The notes under the pieces were generated by a model, which worked only from the letters and a program-made list of their open reading frames with translations, was not told where the DNA came from and did no database searches. Positions 1 through 10,080 of a stretch of 64,000 nt of DNA are shown here, in pieces. Origin of the DNA: Pannonibacter sp. SL95 (GTDB taxonomy: Bacteria; Pseudomonadota; Alphaproteobacteria; Rhizobiales; Stappiaceae); NCBI RefSeq assembly GCF_026672425.1, contig NZ_JAPPRC010000003.1:1997752-2061751 (forward strand), in the 5' to 3' direction. A program made the translations under genes and the position numbers. Position 1 is the first letter of the stretch. Each line of letters begins with the position of its first letter.

Positions 1-323
1 TCCACCTTCAGCGCGTCGCCCTCGATCACCTCCAGCCGGCCTGGATAGCGGGCGCTGACTTCGGCCAGCGCCGGCAGGCAGCGGCTGTCCTTCTCGATGG
101 CAATGACCTTGCGCGCGCCATTGGCGAGCAACGCACGGGTCAGGCCGCCGGGACCGGGGCCGACTTCGACGACCGTGGCGTTGGACAGGTCGCCGGCAGC
201 GCGGGCAATGCGGGAGGTAAGGTTGAGATCGAGCAGGAAGTTCTGGCCGAGAGACTTCTTGGCATCCAGCCCATGGGTGCGGATGACATCGCGCAGCGGT
301 GGCAGGTCGTCGATCTGGCTCAT
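1..323 (-). CDS. rsmA: RsmA/KsgA 16S rRNA dimethyladenosine transferase, N-terminal part
   Basis: Cut by the window edge; only about 107 N-terminal residues are present. The start is ATG at 323 ([20 protein letters not shown]). The KsgA opening is clear: [11 protein letters not shown], then the SAM-binding motif [15 protein letters not shown] and an acidic VIAIEKD strand. The enzyme dimethylates two adjacent adenines in the 3' hairpin of 16S rRNA during 30S maturation (family knowledge). Its ATG overlaps the pdxA stop codon (ATGA), so it is the last visible gene of the lptF-lptG-lptD-surA-pdxA-rsmA run and is probably translationally coupled to pdxA. Confidence 0.95.
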   Translation of the reverse strand, partial: MSQIDDLPPLRDVIRTHGLDAKKSLGQNFLLDLNLTSRIARAAGDLSNATVVEVGPGPGGLTRALLANGARKVIAIEKDSRCLPALAEVSARYPGRLEVIEGDALKV

Positions 324-1339
324 GCCGTCAGGCCTTCGCTCGTCAGGGCTCCGGCCATGCGCACGGCGGCGGCAAAGCTGTCACAGCGCGCCGCGCCGGT
401 GCCGGCAATGGCAAAGGCCGTGCCATGGTCGGGTGACGTGCGCACGAACGGCAGGCCCAGCGTGGCGTTGACCGTATCATCGAAACCGATGGTCTTCACG
501 GGGATCAGCACCTGGTCGTGGTACATGCCGAGCACGACGTCGTAGGTGGCGCGGGCGGCATCGTGGAACAGAGTGTCGGCGGGCCAGGGGCCACTGACAT
601 TGAGGCCTTCGCTTTTCAGCACCTCGAGAACGGGCGCGATCAGGTCGCGGTCCTCGGTGCCCATGCTGCCGCCTTCGCCGGCATGCGGGTTGAGGCCGCA
701 GACAGCGATGCGCGGCCGTTCAAGGCCAAAGCGGGTGACCAGATCATGGTGGACGATGCGGGCTGTGCTGGCGAGGAGGTCCGCCGTCAGCAGTCTTGGC
801 ACCTCTGCCAGCGGCACATGGATGGTGACCGGCACGACCATGAGTTTGGGGCCGGCGAGCAGCATCACCGGCAGAAAAGGTCCCGGAGCAAAGCGGGTCG
901 CAAGCTCGCCGAGATACTCGGTATGGCCCGGATGCCGGAACCCGGCGTCGTAGAGCACCTTCTTGGCGATCGGATTGGTCACCACCGCGCTTGCGCGGCC
1001 CGTGCGTACGTCTTCGACACAGGCGTCGATCGAGGCGATGACCGCAGCGCCGGTTGCCGGCGTCGGGTCGCCCGGATGATCCGCGATGGCAGGTCCCGTC
1101 GGCACGACCGGCAGGGCCTGGCCGAAGACCAAGGCGGCTGTCTCGGGTGTCACTTCCTCGATGGGAACGTCCAGAGACAGGCGACCGGCTCTGGAGCGCA
1201 GGAAGGCGGGATCGGCGCGGACATAGAAGGTCGGCAGCTCCAGCTCGTCCCGGCGTGTCCAGGCCGTCAGCGTGACATCCGGGCCAATTCCGGCAGGCTC
1301 GCCGCAGGTCACGGCGAGGGCGAGGCGGGGATTGGCCAT
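320..1339 (-). CDS. pdxA: 4-hydroxythreonine-4-phosphate dehydrogenase PdxA
   Basis: 339 aa, the usual PdxA length. It oxidises 4-phosphohydroxy-L-threonine in the DXP-dependent pyridoxal phosphate pathway, NAD-dependent and with a divalent metal. Visible signatures are GEPAGIGPD near the N-terminus, [10 protein letters not shown] and GHTEYLGEL in the middle, and the C-terminal [19 protein letters not shown] and TSPDHGTAF segments that carry metal-binding His and Asp residues. It follows the SurA-like gene by 13 nt and overlaps rsmA by 4 nt. surA-pdxA-rsmA order is common in proteobacteria. The start is ATG at 1339. Confidence 0.97.
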   Translation of the reverse strand: MANPRLALAVTCGEPAGIGPDVTLTAWTRRDELELPTFYVRADPAFLRSRAGRLSLDVPIEEVTPETAALVFGQALPVVPTGPAIADHPGDPTPATGAAVIASIDACVEDVRTGRASAVVTNPIAKKVLYDAGFRHPGHTEYLGELATRFAPGPFLPVMLLAGPKLMVVPVTIHVPLAEVPRLLTADLLASTARIVHHDLVTRFGLERPRIAVCGLNPHAGEGGSMGTEDRDLIAPVLEVLKSEGLNVSGPWPADTLFHDAARATYDVVLGMYHDQVLIPVKTIGFDDTVNATLGLPFVRTSPDHGTAFAIAGTGAARCDSFAAAVRMAGALTSEGLTA

Positions 1340-1352
1340 GGGTCTGTCCTGC

Positions 1353-2291
1353 TTACTTGTAGACGATCACGGCCGCGCGGCGCAGTTCCTGGATGTAGCG
1401 GCGGGAAAGCTGGTCGCCTTCCTTCTGGCGCAGATCATCCTCGATGGCCGTCCGGGCCGAAATGTCAGACTTGATCTCGCGCTTCTTGCAGACGGCGATC
1501 ATCTGGATGCCACGTTCGGAATCCACCGGCGGTGTCAGGCGGCCGACTTCGGTCTTGCCGATGACGTCCTTCATGTCCGGCGGCAGTTCCGTTTCAAGGC
1601 GGAAACCGATCGACTTGACCACGACTTCCGACAGGGTGCGGGCCTGGGGGACGCCCTGTTCGCAGGACGTGAAGCTCTTGCGCAGCGTTTCCGCCTCGCG
1701 CTTGCGCTGGGTCTTGAAGGCACCGGTCGACTTGGCCGGCACGACAAAGATCACCTGCTGCAGCTCGTACTCGATGCTGACGGCAGGCTGGTTTTCCTTG
1801 TCCTTGCTGTCGGCCTTCTGCTTCTGCAGCGCGTTGACAATGTCCGTCTCGCTGATCTGCACTTCCGTGCGGAAACGCATGCGCACCAGCTGCTGCCAGG
1901 CGAGTTCTGCCTTCAGGCGATTGCGCAGGGTTTCCGGATCAACGCCCGCCTGACGCAAGGCTCCGGCAAGGTTCTGAGGCGAAAGTTTCACCCGGGAGGC
2001 GATGCTGGCGAAGGCTCCATCAACTTCCGACTTGGACACGCTGATGCCCATCCGCCGGGCTTCGCGCAGCTTGAGAACCTCGTCGATCAGCTCTTCCTGC
2101 GCTTCGCGGGTGGCTGCGCCGCTGTTCTTGCGCTGGGTCAGGGTGATGAGACGGGCGCGCTGGCCAATGTCATAGGAGGTAACCGCCTGGTCGGCGACAA
2201 TGACCTTGATCGACGACTGTGCCGCAGCGCGTGGCACCGGAACTGTGGCCAGAAGCATGGCCATGCATGCGAGGAGAATAGACGTCTTCAT
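1353..2291 (-). CDS. surA: SurA-like periplasmic chaperone / peptidylprolyl isomerase
   Basis: 312 aa from ATG at 2291, chosen because it begins a clean signal peptide (MKTSILLACMAMLLATVPVP, then a RAAAQ cleavage region). The reading frame stays open further upstream, but that extension is arginine-rich and not secretory. The SurA_N-type helical domain follows (VADQAVTSYDIGQRARLITL, EELIDEVLKLREARR). The C-terminal half holds one parvulin-like segment that is short and lacks a strong PPIase signature, so chaperone activity is more likely than isomerase activity. It sits directly after lptD, the gene of a classical SurA client, with a 185-nt gap. Confidence 0.85.
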   Translation of the reverse strand: MKTSILLACMAMLLATVPVPRAAAQSSIKVIVADQAVTSYDIGQRARLITLTQRKNSGAATREAQEELIDEVLKLREARRMGISVSKSEVDGAFASIASRVKLSPQNLAGALRQAGVDPETLRNRLKAELAWQQLVRMRFRTEVQISETDIVNALQKQKADSKDKENQPAVSIEYELQQVIFVVPAKSTGAFKTQRKREAETLRKSFTSCEQGVPQARTLSEVVVKSIGFRLETELPPDMKDVIGKTEVGRLTPPVDSERGIQMIAVCKKREIKSDISARTAIEDDLRQKEGDQLSRRYIQELRRAAVIVYK

Positions 2292-2476
2292 GTTCTGACC
2301 GGTCGGACGCTGGTGTCCGACTCCTCCCTTGTGCCGTACTGGCCAACTGCCGATCTGGTCCGGTTGTGCCACACCGTTCCGGATCTGTCGCGGTGACCAC
2401 CGCAAAACCTGCTCTCTGGCCATGACGACAAACCATGGCCAAAGTAGGGTAATCCGCCGCAGGGCTGGCAGTCTGA

Positions 2477-4876
2477 TCACAGACCGCCGGTCGAAACCTG
2501 CGTATCGCCAATGGTCCGCAGGCCGAACCGGAAGAACACGGTCCGGTCGACCGGTTCCTTGTTGTTGCGGCTGCGGTCTTCCTGATAGGCGACCGAGAGC
2601 GAGAAACCTTCATCGTCGTAGCCGACGCCAAGGCCATCCTGCACGACGTTGCGGTTTTCCATGTCGTACCGCAGCGAGCCGAAGATGCGCCAGTTGTCGC
2701 TGAGGCGCAGGCTGGCGGCGCCCAGGACCTCTTCACGCGGCTTGTCGATGCCGAGATCCGGCTGCGCTCCGAGGAAGGCATAGGCGAGCGTGCTGACCAC
2801 CGGGCCATAGGTCGCTGTGCCCTGCGCCTGAAGGCGCCGCACAGCGAAGGTCTTGTCGTCAAACCGCGCCTGTGCGCCGAACTTCACGCCGTAGCGCGTA
2901 TCGAAATAGGCACTGCCGACGTAGTCGGAGCGGCCAGTCTCGAGACCCGAATTGCGCGTTGCGCCCAGAAGATCAGTCTGGGAATAGGAGTTCTTGCCTG
3001 CCAAGTGGAACGAGCGACCGAACATGGTGCTCAGATACTGGCCGCCGTCGAACTGCAGCTTGTAATTCAGGCCGATGTTGGCCCGCGTGCCGCCTTCGGC
3101 GCGGTCAAAACCGGAGAACTTGTCATAGTCGAACAGGGTCGACGCATCAAACACGAGGCTCTGGGCGTCGTCATTCGGCAGCTGGCCGATGCGCTGCTCG
3201 TCCGGACGCACGATGATCTGGGCGACCGGCTCGATGATCTGATTGCCGCCGTCGAAGGTGGCGACAAACGGATAGCGGTACTCAAGACCGGCGGCCGGCA
3301 TAAAGCGGCCGGCAAAGGCATCGCCGGTGAGCGCGGTCACGTTCTTGTCCTGGGAGGCCAGGAAGAACAGGTCGCCGCGAACATAGGCAAAGGGCGTGAA
3401 GACCTGGCCAATCGGATCGATGACCGTGCGGCGCCAGTCGGTCTGGACCGTCAGGCGGGAGAAAGTCCCGTCAATACCGCGGAACCGGTCTACGCCATTG
3501 AAGGCGAAGGCATCGGTCTTGTTGCGCGTCAGGCTGGTGAAGTTGCTCGACAGCGACAGTTCACCGCCCGCAATCGGGTTCTCGAACACGTAGTCATAGT
3601 CGATGACCGGCAGCACGTATGGCTGCTTGTCCTGCAGGCTGCTGCCGACCTTGGCGAAGGGGCCGATCGGGTCATGACCATCGGGCGCGGAGTTGTAGTC
3701 TTCCTGCGAGATCTGGAAGGCATAGGCCTTGACGGAGAACGCATTGCGGCGCGTCTCGCCGGCCAGATAGATCTGGGAGACTTCGTCACTCTTGGCGAAG
3801 CTGACGCTGTCGTAGTCACGCAGGAACGCGCGGTCGGTCTTGTGGGTGAGGTCCCAGCCCCATTTCCAGTCGCGCGAGATGCGGAACTCACCATCCGTGT
3901 GGATGGCACCGCGCCAGCGGCGGTCACCGGACGTGCCCCGGAATTCCGACGGCTGCGACTGGAAGATACCGGCTGCGGCGACACGGTAGGAACCGGACAC
4001 GAGACGCTGGCGCCACAGGGCTTCGCTGAGCACGCCCTGCTTAGACATCGGCGTCAGCGTTGCCGTGAGGTCGTAGCTCGGGTCCAGCGCCCAGTAATAG
4101 GGCAGGGCGACGCCCACGCCGGTGCGCTGCGAATAGACGCCTGATGGCATCAGGAAACCGGTCTTCCGCTTCACGCTCGGATCCGGCATCGACAGATACG
4201 GCATATAGGCGATCGGCTGGCCGAAGAACTCCAGCGAGGCGTCCTCGAAATGGACGACCTGTTCCTGCTGGTTGTGAATGATCTTCTGGGCGCGCAGACG
4301 CCAAAGCGGCGGCTTGTTCGCCGGCCGGTTCGGATTGGTGTAGACGGTGTAGAGGCCGTTCTCGAAGGTCGTCACGTTGCCGGCGCTGCGCGTGGCGCGG
4401 TCGGCAATGAAACGGGTGCGCTCCGGCGTGTCGAGCTGCAGCGAATTGGCAAAGCCCTCGGCGAAATCATCCGACAGCTGCATCTCGTTGCTGGTGACGA
4501 CGTTGCCGTCCGGCTCGGTGAAGCGGACATAGCCCTTGGCCACCATCTTGCCGGCCTTGCGGTCGAAATCGACCCGCTCGGCCTCGAGGGTAAACCCGTC
4601 ATAGAAAATCTCGACCTTGCCAATCGCGGAGATCACGTCGCGGTCGAAATCATAGGTGAGTTCACCGGCCTCAAGCAGCATCTGCGCGTCAGGATTGACG
4701 CGGGCCTGCAAGGCGCTGGTGAGCGAATCCTGCGCGCTGGCCGGCAGCGGCGTGGCCGCGGCAACAGCCAGACTGCTGGCAATGACGAGCCCGAGGCCAC
4801 GGACGTAAAGTCCGCGTGCCGGGCGCACAGCGCCTTGCGTCAGGAAAGAGGGGGCGACAAGCGGGGTCTTCGCCAT
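2477..4876 (-). CDS. lptD: LPS-assembly outer-membrane protein LptD
   Basis: 799 aa. The N-terminus has a signal region ending near PASAQDSL. It is followed by an OstA/LptA-like beta-jellyroll (LLEAGELTYDFDRDVISAIGKVEIFYDG, described here by key residues D-F-D and G-K-V-E) and a large beta-barrel with LptD features (KRKTGFLMPSG, YYWALDPSYDLT, TPMSKQG). It ends in aromatic and charged strands typical of outer-membrane barrels. With LptE it inserts LPS into the outer leaflet. Its ATG overlaps the lptG stop by one base (TGATG), so translation is coupled to lptG. Confidence 0.95.
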   Translation of the reverse strand: MAKTPLVAPSFLTQGAVRPARGLYVRGLGLVIASSLAVAAATPLPASAQDSLTSALQARVNPDAQMLLEAGELTYDFDRDVISAIGKVEIFYDGFTLEAERVDFDRKAGKMVAKGYVRFTEPDGNVVTSNEMQLSDDFAEGFANSLQLDTPERTRFIADRATRSAGNVTTFENGLYTVYTNPNRPANKPPLWRLRAQKIIHNQQEQVVHFEDASLEFFGQPIAYMPYLSMPDPSVKRKTGFLMPSGVYSQRTGVGVALPYYWALDPSYDLTATLTPMSKQGVLSEALWRQRLVSGSYRVAAAGIFQSQPSEFRGTSGDRRWRGAIHTDGEFRISRDWKWGWDLTHKTDRAFLRDYDSVSFAKSDEVSQIYLAGETRRNAFSVKAYAFQISQEDYNSAPDGHDPIGPFAKVGSSLQDKQPYVLPVIDYDYVFENPIAGGELSLSSNFTSLTRNKTDAFAFNGVDRFRGIDGTFSRLTVQTDWRRTVIDPIGQVFTPFAYVRGDLFFLASQDKNVTALTGDAFAGRFMPAAGLEYRYPFVATFDGGNQIIEPVAQIIVRPDEQRIGQLPNDDAQSLVFDASTLFDYDKFSGFDRAEGGTRANIGLNYKLQFDGGQYLSTMFGRSFHLAGKNSYSQTDLLGATRNSGLETGRSDYVGSAYFDTRYGVKFGAQARFDDKTFAVRRLQAQGTATYGPVVSTLAYAFLGAQPDLGIDKPREEVLGAASLRLSDNWRIFGSLRYDMENRNVVQDGLGVGYDDEGFSLSVAYQEDRSRNNKEPVDRTVFFRFGLRTIGDTQVSTGGL

Positions 4877-5967
4877 CAGCCGTCTTCCTGATTGAGCAGG
4901 ATCGTCAATCCCATGAGAACTCCAAACACTCCCGGAGCCCAGGCGGCGATCAACGGCGGTACGATACCCGCTCCACCGAAATCACGCGCAAGCTCCGACA
5001 GAACGTAAAGCACGAAGCCAGCAAGGATTCCACCCAGAATCATCCGGCCAAGCCCGCCAAAGCGAGAAACCTTCAGGGAAACCGCAGCGGCGATCAGAAC
5101 CATCGCCAGCAAAAGCAGGGGACGGGCCAGAAGCGTCTGATATTGAAGCGTATATCGATAGGCCGGAAGGCCGGCGCGGCGGGCGAGTTCAATGAAACGC
5201 GGCAGTTCCCAGAACGAAATTGATTCGGGCGCGCCAATGCTTTCGCGCACTTCCGTTGGCGTCAGGAACGTCGACACCTTGTAGGCACCATAGCGCTGCG
5301 GATCGGCCTCTGTGGTGTAGACGATGGCGTCTGCGAGGTTCCAGTATTCCTCGAAGAGACGCGCCTCGCGCGCCTCGATCCGCTCCTGGAACGTGCCCTT
5401 GTGGTCAAAGGTGAAGATCGTCACCCCGCGCAGCACGGTGCCCTGTCCAAGCAGCTGCTCGGCGTGCAGGACCGATTCGCCGTCGACCCCGTCCTGGCGC
5501 AGCCAGACCGAATTGGTGGTCTGCAGCAGGAATGTTTCTTCTGACCCAAAAATGCCGGCGGCCAGATCGTCGGAGCGCTGCTGCATCCAGACGGCCATCG
5601 GGTTGTAGGCCGTGACCGACAGAACCCCCAGAACCAGCGCGACGAGCGCGGCCGGGGCGCCGAATTGCCAGACCGAGATGCCAGCCGCGCGGGTGATGAC
5701 CAGCTCGAGGGCCCGGCTGAGCGTGACAAAGGCGAGGATGGCGCCAAACAGGACCGCGAAGGGGATGACCTGCTCCAGCAGCAGGGGAACACGCAGAAGC
5801 GAGATCAGGCTGACCCGCAAGACGGAGGCATCGCCCCGCTCGCCCGCCCGGCGGAGCAGCTCGAGCACGTCGAACAAGTAGATCAGCACAGCGGCGAGCA
5901 GGAACAGGCCGAGGATGGCCTTCAGGAAGCGCGCCGAGAAATAGACGGTGAGGGTCCGGCCCAGCAT
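4876..5967 (-). CDS. lptG: LPS export ABC transporter permease LptG
   Basis: 363 aa. Typical YjgP/YjgQ-family layout: an N-terminal TM pair (FLKAILGLFLLAAVLIYLF), a periplasmic beta-jellyroll domain of about 150 residues in the middle, and C-terminal TM helices (LLLLAMVLIAAAVSL, GFVLYVLSELARDFG). It forms the inner-membrane LptB2FG complex that extracts LPS. LptF lies one nt upstream and lptD overlaps downstream, giving a compact LPS-transport operon. The order F-G-D identifies this copy as LptG. Confidence 0.93.
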   Translation of the reverse strand: MLGRTLTVYFSARFLKAILGLFLLAAVLIYLFDVLELLRRAGERGDASVLRVSLISLLRVPLLLEQVIPFAVLFGAILAFVTLSRALELVITRAAGISVWQFGAPAALVALVLGVLSVTAYNPMAVWMQQRSDDLAAGIFGSEETFLLQTTNSVWLRQDGVDGESVLHAEQLLGQGTVLRGVTIFTFDHKGTFQERIEAREARLFEEYWNLADAIVYTTEADPQRYGAYKVSTFLTPTEVRESIGAPESISFWELPRFIELARRAGLPAYRYTLQYQTLLARPLLLLAMVLIAAAVSLKVSRFGGLGRMILGGILAGFVLYVLSELARDFGGAGIVPPLIAAWAPGVFGVLMGLTILLNQEDG

Positions 5968-5968
5968 C

Positions 5969-7153
5969 TCAGGAGGCCCCTCCGCTCATGCGGCCCTGCA
6001 GGCGCTGTTGCAGCGCTTCCATCAGCTCGCTCGCCCGGTCGGCGGCGCGTGTCATCCACTGCGGTGCGGCCTGTTCGGTGCGCAGGATCGCCCAGATCGC
6101 GAGGGCCATGCCACCGAATGGCACGAGGTAATAGGTCGCCATCATCGCATCATCGCCGGCCGTCAGCGACGTGACGCCAAATCCGGCCGTGCGCAGCAGG
6201 ATGCAGGCGGAGAGCGCACCAAGAATGGCCATGCCGCGGCTTTGCCGGGTGGTTCGGGCCTGTCCGAGGAAGGCAAAGACAATCAGCGAGAACGCAAGCG
6301 GATAGAGCGGTTGGCTCAAGCGGTTGTGCAACTCGCCGATCAGCCGTTCCCGGTTGCCTCTGGCGTAGTCATCAATGCCCCGTTCGAACATCAGCGCATA
6401 GGTCGAGCGCTCGGAGGCCTTGTAGACGGGTTCGCTGGCCTCTGGGATCAAGCTCGAAAGATCAAAGGCGTAGGACTGGAAACGGACGATGGAGATGTCG
6501 CCCTGACGCTTCGGCCGGCGCTGGATCGTGCCATTCTGCATGATCAGCAAGGTGCGCCCTGCGGCCTCGACGATGTTTCCCTGGTTGGCCTGATAGGTGA
6601 AGATCGTCTCGGTGTCGCGCGTGTCATGCAGCAGGAGGCCGTCGAGCTTGCCGTCCCCGCTGCGGTTGCGGATGTGGAATGTCAGTCCGTCCTCGACCGT
6701 GATGAAACGGCCTGGCCGGACGATATTGGCAACGAGGTCAACGCGGACACGGGCGATCTCGTCGCGCAGCTGCGACAGGCCGAGCGGAGCGACATAGAGC
6801 GAAAACAGGGCGGTTGCGGCCGTCACGCCGAGGGCGAACAGAAGCACCGGCTGCAGCACCAGCCAGCGGGAGCCGCCGGTGGCGTTGATGACGATCAACT
6901 CGCTGTCACTGGACAGGGCGTTCAGCACCAGGATCAGCGCGATCATCAGGGCAAAGGGCGCGACAATAACCACCAGGAACGGCATGGCCAGCATTGTGAT
7001 GGAAATGAACTGGACGATGGTCTGCCCCTTGGAGGTGACCAGATCGAGCTGCCTGAGTGCCTGAGTCGCCCAGACAACGCCGGTCATGGCGGTGAGCGTC
7101 ATCACGAACACGAACAGGGCACGCCGGATGATGTATCGTTCTAGCGTCTTCAT
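5969..7153 (-). CDS. lptF: LPS export ABC transporter permease LptF
   Basis: 394 aa from ATG at 7153 (MKTLERYIIRRALFVFVMTL). An in-frame ATG at 7183 adds ten residues (MLERALRLIE) but the shorter start matches the family N-terminus. Paralogue of LptG: N-terminal TM helices, a periplasmic jellyroll (VARVRVDLVANIVRPGRFI region), and C-terminal TM helices (LYPLAFSLIVFAFLGQART). First gene of the minus-strand envelope operon. The 226-bp gap to the divergent pepA must hold both promoters, but I could not assign a convincing -35/-10 pair there. Confidence 0.93.
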   Translation of the reverse strand: MKTLERYIIRRALFVFVMTLTAMTGVVWATQALRQLDLVTSKGQTIVQFISITMLAMPFLVVIVAPFALMIALILVLNALSSDSELIVINATGGSRWLVLQPVLLFALGVTAATALFSLYVAPLGLSQLRDEIARVRVDLVANIVRPGRFITVEDGLTFHIRNRSGDGKLDGLLLHDTRDTETIFTYQANQGNIVEAAGRTLLIMQNGTIQRRPKRQGDISIVRFQSYAFDLSSLIPEASEPVYKASERSTYALMFERGIDDYARGNRERLIGELHNRLSQPLYPLAFSLIVFAFLGQARTTRQSRGMAILGALSACILLRTAGFGVTSLTAGDDAMMATYYLVPFGGMALAIWAILRTEQAAPQWMTRAADRASELMEALQQRLQGRMSGGAS

Positions 7154-7379
7154 CTCGATCAGCCGAAGCGCCCTTTCAAGCACGAGTTGTCCAAAATTCC
7201 ATGCCCCGGTCCACGCCCCAGGCTCCGATTAGCACGGAAGGGAATGAACAGCACGCAAACAAGCGGACGAATTTGACAATAATTTTAGCAAGGCTTGCCG
7301 TCGCACCATCTGCAAGCCATGTTGCCTCATCACCCATTCAACAGTGAACAATCAACAGCACGTGGGACCTCGATCCATC

Positions 7380-8873
7380 ATGAGCAAGCTTACAAAGATC
7401 CAGTTCGGCAAGGCCGTTGCCCAGCCGGGCGTTGTTGTCATCCTCGCAGACGAAGCCCTTGCGAGCGGCGCGCTGGGAACCGGTGTTCTCGAAAGCCTTT
7501 CGGGCGGCCTGACCCGTGCAGCCAAGGCGGGCTCCTTCACGGGCAAGCGCGGCAGCAAGCTGGATCTGATCGCGCCCGGCGGGCTTGATCTCGACCGTGT
7601 CATCATCGTTGGCCTCGGCAAGGCCGCAGAGATGACCGGCATGGACTGGATGAAGCTTGGTGGCTCCGTCCAGGCCGCCGTCGCTGCAGCCAAGGCAAGC
7701 CAGGCACTGGTCTATCTGGAGACCGCAGCTGGCGATGTCAGCGCCGAGCATGCCGCCGATTTTGCCCTGGGTGCAGTCCTGCGCAGCCACACGTTCGACA
7801 CCTACAAGACCAAGGTCGACGAGGATGCCGCTCCGGCCGAAATCACGCTGAACATCGCCGGCGTTGACCCCAAGGCTGCCAAGAAGGCCTGGACCGCCAA
7901 GGAAGGCCTTGGCGAGGGCGTGCTTCTGGCCCGCGACCTCGTCAACGAGCCCGCCAACGTGCTCGGTCCGGTCGAATTCGCCGATCGCGCGGCCAAGCTC
8001 GAAAAGCTCGGCGTCGAAATCGAGGTCCTGACCGAGAAGGAGATGAAGAAGCTCAAGATGGCCGCGCTGCTGGGCGTGGCCCAGGGCTCCGTGCGCCCGC
8101 CGCGCCTGGTCATCATGCGCTGGAACGGGGGCAAGAAGGACGAGGCGCCGGTCGCCTTCGTCGGCAAGGGCGTTGTCTTCGACACTGGTGGCATCTCGAT
8201 CAAGCCGGCTGCAGGCATGGAAGACATGAAGGGCGACATGGGCGGAGCTGCCGCTGTCACCGGTCTCATGCATGCGCTGGCCGCGCGCAAGGCCAAGGTC
8301 AACGCCATCGGCGTCATCGGTCTGGTCGAGAACATGCCCGATGGCAACGCGCAGCGACCGGGTGACATCGTGCGTGCCATGTCCGGCACCACGATCGAGA
8401 TCCTCAACACCGACGCCGAAGGCCGCCTCGTGCTGGCCGATGCGCTCTGGTACACGCAGGACCGTTTCAAGCCGAAGTTCATGATCGACCTGGCGACACT
8501 GACAGGCGCCGTGATCATTGCCCTCGGCACGCAGAACGCCGGGCTCTTCTCCAACAACGACGATCTGGCGCAGAAGCTGACGGCCGCTGGCCTCAGCACT
8601 GGCGAGACCGTCTGGCGGCTGCCGCTGTCCAAGGCCTATGACAAGCTGATCGACACGCCGAATGCCGATGTGAAGAACACCGGCGGCCGCACGGCAGGCT
8701 CCATCACGGCCGCCCAGTTCCTGCAGCGCTTCGTCAATGATTTGCCGTGGGCGCATCTCGACGTCGCCGGCACCGCAATGGGCTCCGACAAGACCGAGTT
8801 CAGCCAGGGCTGGGCCTCGGGCTTCGGCGTCCGTCTGCTCGACGAACTGGTGCGGGCAAACTACGAAGACTGA
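7380..8873 (+). CDS. pepA: Leucyl aminopeptidase (M17 family)
   Basis: 497 aa from ATG at 7380 ([11 protein letters not shown]); the in-frame codon at 7344 would add twelve residues that do not look like the family. The C-terminal catalytic domain has the M17 signature [14 protein letters not shown], the metal/catalytic segment [15 protein letters not shown], and [10 protein letters not shown]. It is a cytosolic, bimetal aminopeptidase removing N-terminal residues from peptides; some PepA proteins also bind DNA in Xer recombination. Divergent from lptF and followed by a PaiB-like gene. Confidence 0.97.
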   Translation: MSKLTKIQFGKAVAQPGVVVILADEALASGALGTGVLESLSGGLTRAAKAGSFTGKRGSKLDLIAPGGLDLDRVIIVGLGKAAEMTGMDWMKLGGSVQAAVAAAKASQALVYLETAAGDVSAEHAADFALGAVLRSHTFDTYKTKVDEDAAPAEITLNIAGVDPKAAKKAWTAKEGLGEGVLLARDLVNEPANVLGPVEFADRAAKLEKLGVEIEVLTEKEMKKLKMAALLGVAQGSVRPPRLVIMRWNGGKKDEAPVAFVGKGVVFDTGGISIKPAAGMEDMKGDMGGAAAVTGLMHALAARKAKVNAIGVIGLVENMPDGNAQRPGDIVRAMSGTTIEILNTDAEGRLVLADALWYTQDRFKPKFMIDLATLTGAVIIALGTQNAGLFSNNDDLAQKLTAAGLSTGETVWRLPLSKAYDKLIDTPNADVKNTGGRTAGSITAAQFLQRFVNDLPWAHLDVAGTAMGSDKTEFSQGWASGFGVRLLDELVRANYED

Positions 8874-8990
8874 CAATCGCGCCGGGCTGCGGCCGCACGC
8901 TGCAGCCCGATGTGTCCGCGACTGGCACTGTCGCCCCCGGCGGCACTGCCAATCGCATGAAGGGCATCAGCTCCTGAGGAAGGTGAGGGG

Positions 8991-9611
8991 ATGTACAATC
9001 CAGGTCATTTTACTGAATCCGACCCAGACGAGATTGGCCGCATCCTCGAGGATCATCCGCTTGCGACACTGGTGGCCTCTTCCACCAGCGGGCTTGTTGC
9101 CAATCATCTGCCGCTTGTCCTGCGGGACGCCTTGCTTTTCGGGCATGTCGCGCTTGCCAATCCCTTGCATGCCGACATCGCCAATGGTGCGGCCGTCCTG
9201 GCAATCTTCCAGGGCGGAAATGCCTATATCAGTCCGAACTGGTATCCGACCAAGACCGCAACGCATCGTGTCGTGCCGACCTGGAACTATCAAGTGGCGC
9301 ACGTCCATGGCCGGATCAGGTGGCTGCATGAGCCGGCCGCAAAGCGCCGAATCGTGAGCCTGCTGACCAATCGGCACGAACGGGCGTTGAATGGACCAGA
9401 TGCCTGGAAAATGGCTGACGCTCCGGCAGATTATCTTGCTGAAATGATTGACAAGATTGTCGCATTCGAGATTGCGATCGAGCGGATCGAGGCAAAGTCG
9501 AAGCTGAACCAGAACCACCCTGCGGAAAACCGTATCGCGGTCTCGAACAAGCTCGCGGCGCTTGGTGCAACCGAGCTGGCGCAAGCGATGGGACGCTCTT
9601 TGCCCGAATGA
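8991..9611 (+). CDS. FMN-binding negative transcriptional regulator-like protein (PaiB family)
   Basis: 206 aa with the PaiB-type opening MYNPGHFTESDPDEI. The fold is a flavin-reductase-like split barrel: TLVASSTSGLVANHLPLVL, then HVALANPLHADIANG, NAYISPNWYPTK and VPTWNYQVAHVHGRIRW match the family order. PaiB was first described in Bacillus as a repressor of sporulation and protease genes; in proteobacteria its role is unclear, so no regulatory target is claimed. A GGTGAGG-like ribosome-binding site precedes ATG 8991. The gene ends just before a hairpin terminator. Confidence 0.85.
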   Translation: MYNPGHFTESDPDEIGRILEDHPLATLVASSTSGLVANHLPLVLRDALLFGHVALANPLHADIANGAAVLAIFQGGNAYISPNWYPTKTATHRVVPTWNYQVAHVHGRIRWLHEPAAKRRIVSLLTNRHERALNGPDAWKMADAPADYLAEMIDKIVAFEIAIERIEAKSKLNQNHPAENRIAVSNKLAALGATELAQAMGRSLPE

Positions 9612-9653
9612 AATGGCGGGTACTTTCCCGCAGCTTCTCTGTTCTGAACACAA

Positions 9654-9681
9654 AAAACCCGCCGGGTGTCCAGCGGGTTTT
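9654..9681. terminator. Bidirectional rho-independent terminator
   Basis: Stem AAAACCCGC (9654-9662) pairs with GCGGGTTTT (9673-9681) around a 10-nt loop. There is an A-tract before and a T-tract after, so it can end both the plus-strand PaiB-like gene and the minus-strand short gene at 9738-9860. Confidence 0.8.
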
Positions 9682-9737
9682 CAACAGCTTCTGCAGTGTG
9701 CGGGGCAAGGGTTATCCCCAGCCGCGCGGCCACGCCC

Positions 9738-9860
9738 TCAGCAGGCCTTGTAGGCCTGGCAGGCTGTCGCCGGCTCCGTCACGATAAGGCCGAGGCCTGC
9801 GGTTGCACCGGCAAGCCCGAGAACCAGCGTGAAGAACAGCGCAACGCGAACAACCATCAT
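9738..9860 (-). CDS. Possible 40-aa single-pass membrane peptide
   Basis: A short frame, ATG 9860 to TGA 9738, encodes MMVVRVALFFTLVLGLAGAT followed by AGLGLIVTEPATACQAYKAC. It looks like one hydrophobic helix or signal anchor with a short tail ending in a C-x4-C pair. A G-rich stretch lies 5-10 nt upstream of the ATG as a plausible ribosome-binding site, and a bidirectional terminator lies downstream. I do not recognise a named family. It could be a chance frame, but the length, hydrophobic profile and flanking terminator favour a real small protein. Confidence 0.45.
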   Translation of the reverse strand: MMVVRVALFFTLVLGLAGATAGLGLIVTEPATACQAYKAC

Positions 9861-10080
9861 CAACCCCCGAGAACCCTGCGTGTGAAACCCTGTCGCGCGC
9901 GACGCCGGTTAACGAGTCGCTGCGCACATCATCAGAAAATAGGGCCTGCAAATTTGTGTCCGGTTAATGCTAGGAGTCCGGGCATCTGTCCATGCGTTAT
10001 TTTTTGCGCCGCACATCTTTGCCCGGGGATTGTTGCCTTGCCGCATCACCCGACGGGACCGAGCCCGGAGAGGAAGCCAC

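Noticed and set aside
2292..2480. 63-residue N-terminal extension of the SurA-like protein
   Set aside because: It is basic and non-secretory, while ATG 2291 starts a clean signal peptide.
7273..7278. TTGACA box as the pepA -35
   Set aside because: No acceptable -10 lies 16-18 nt downstream on the plus strand, so no promoter is listed.
7344..8873. Very long frames on both strands at pepA
   Set aside because: Only the plus strand has the M17 signature [14 protein letters not shown]; the minus frame is a shadow.
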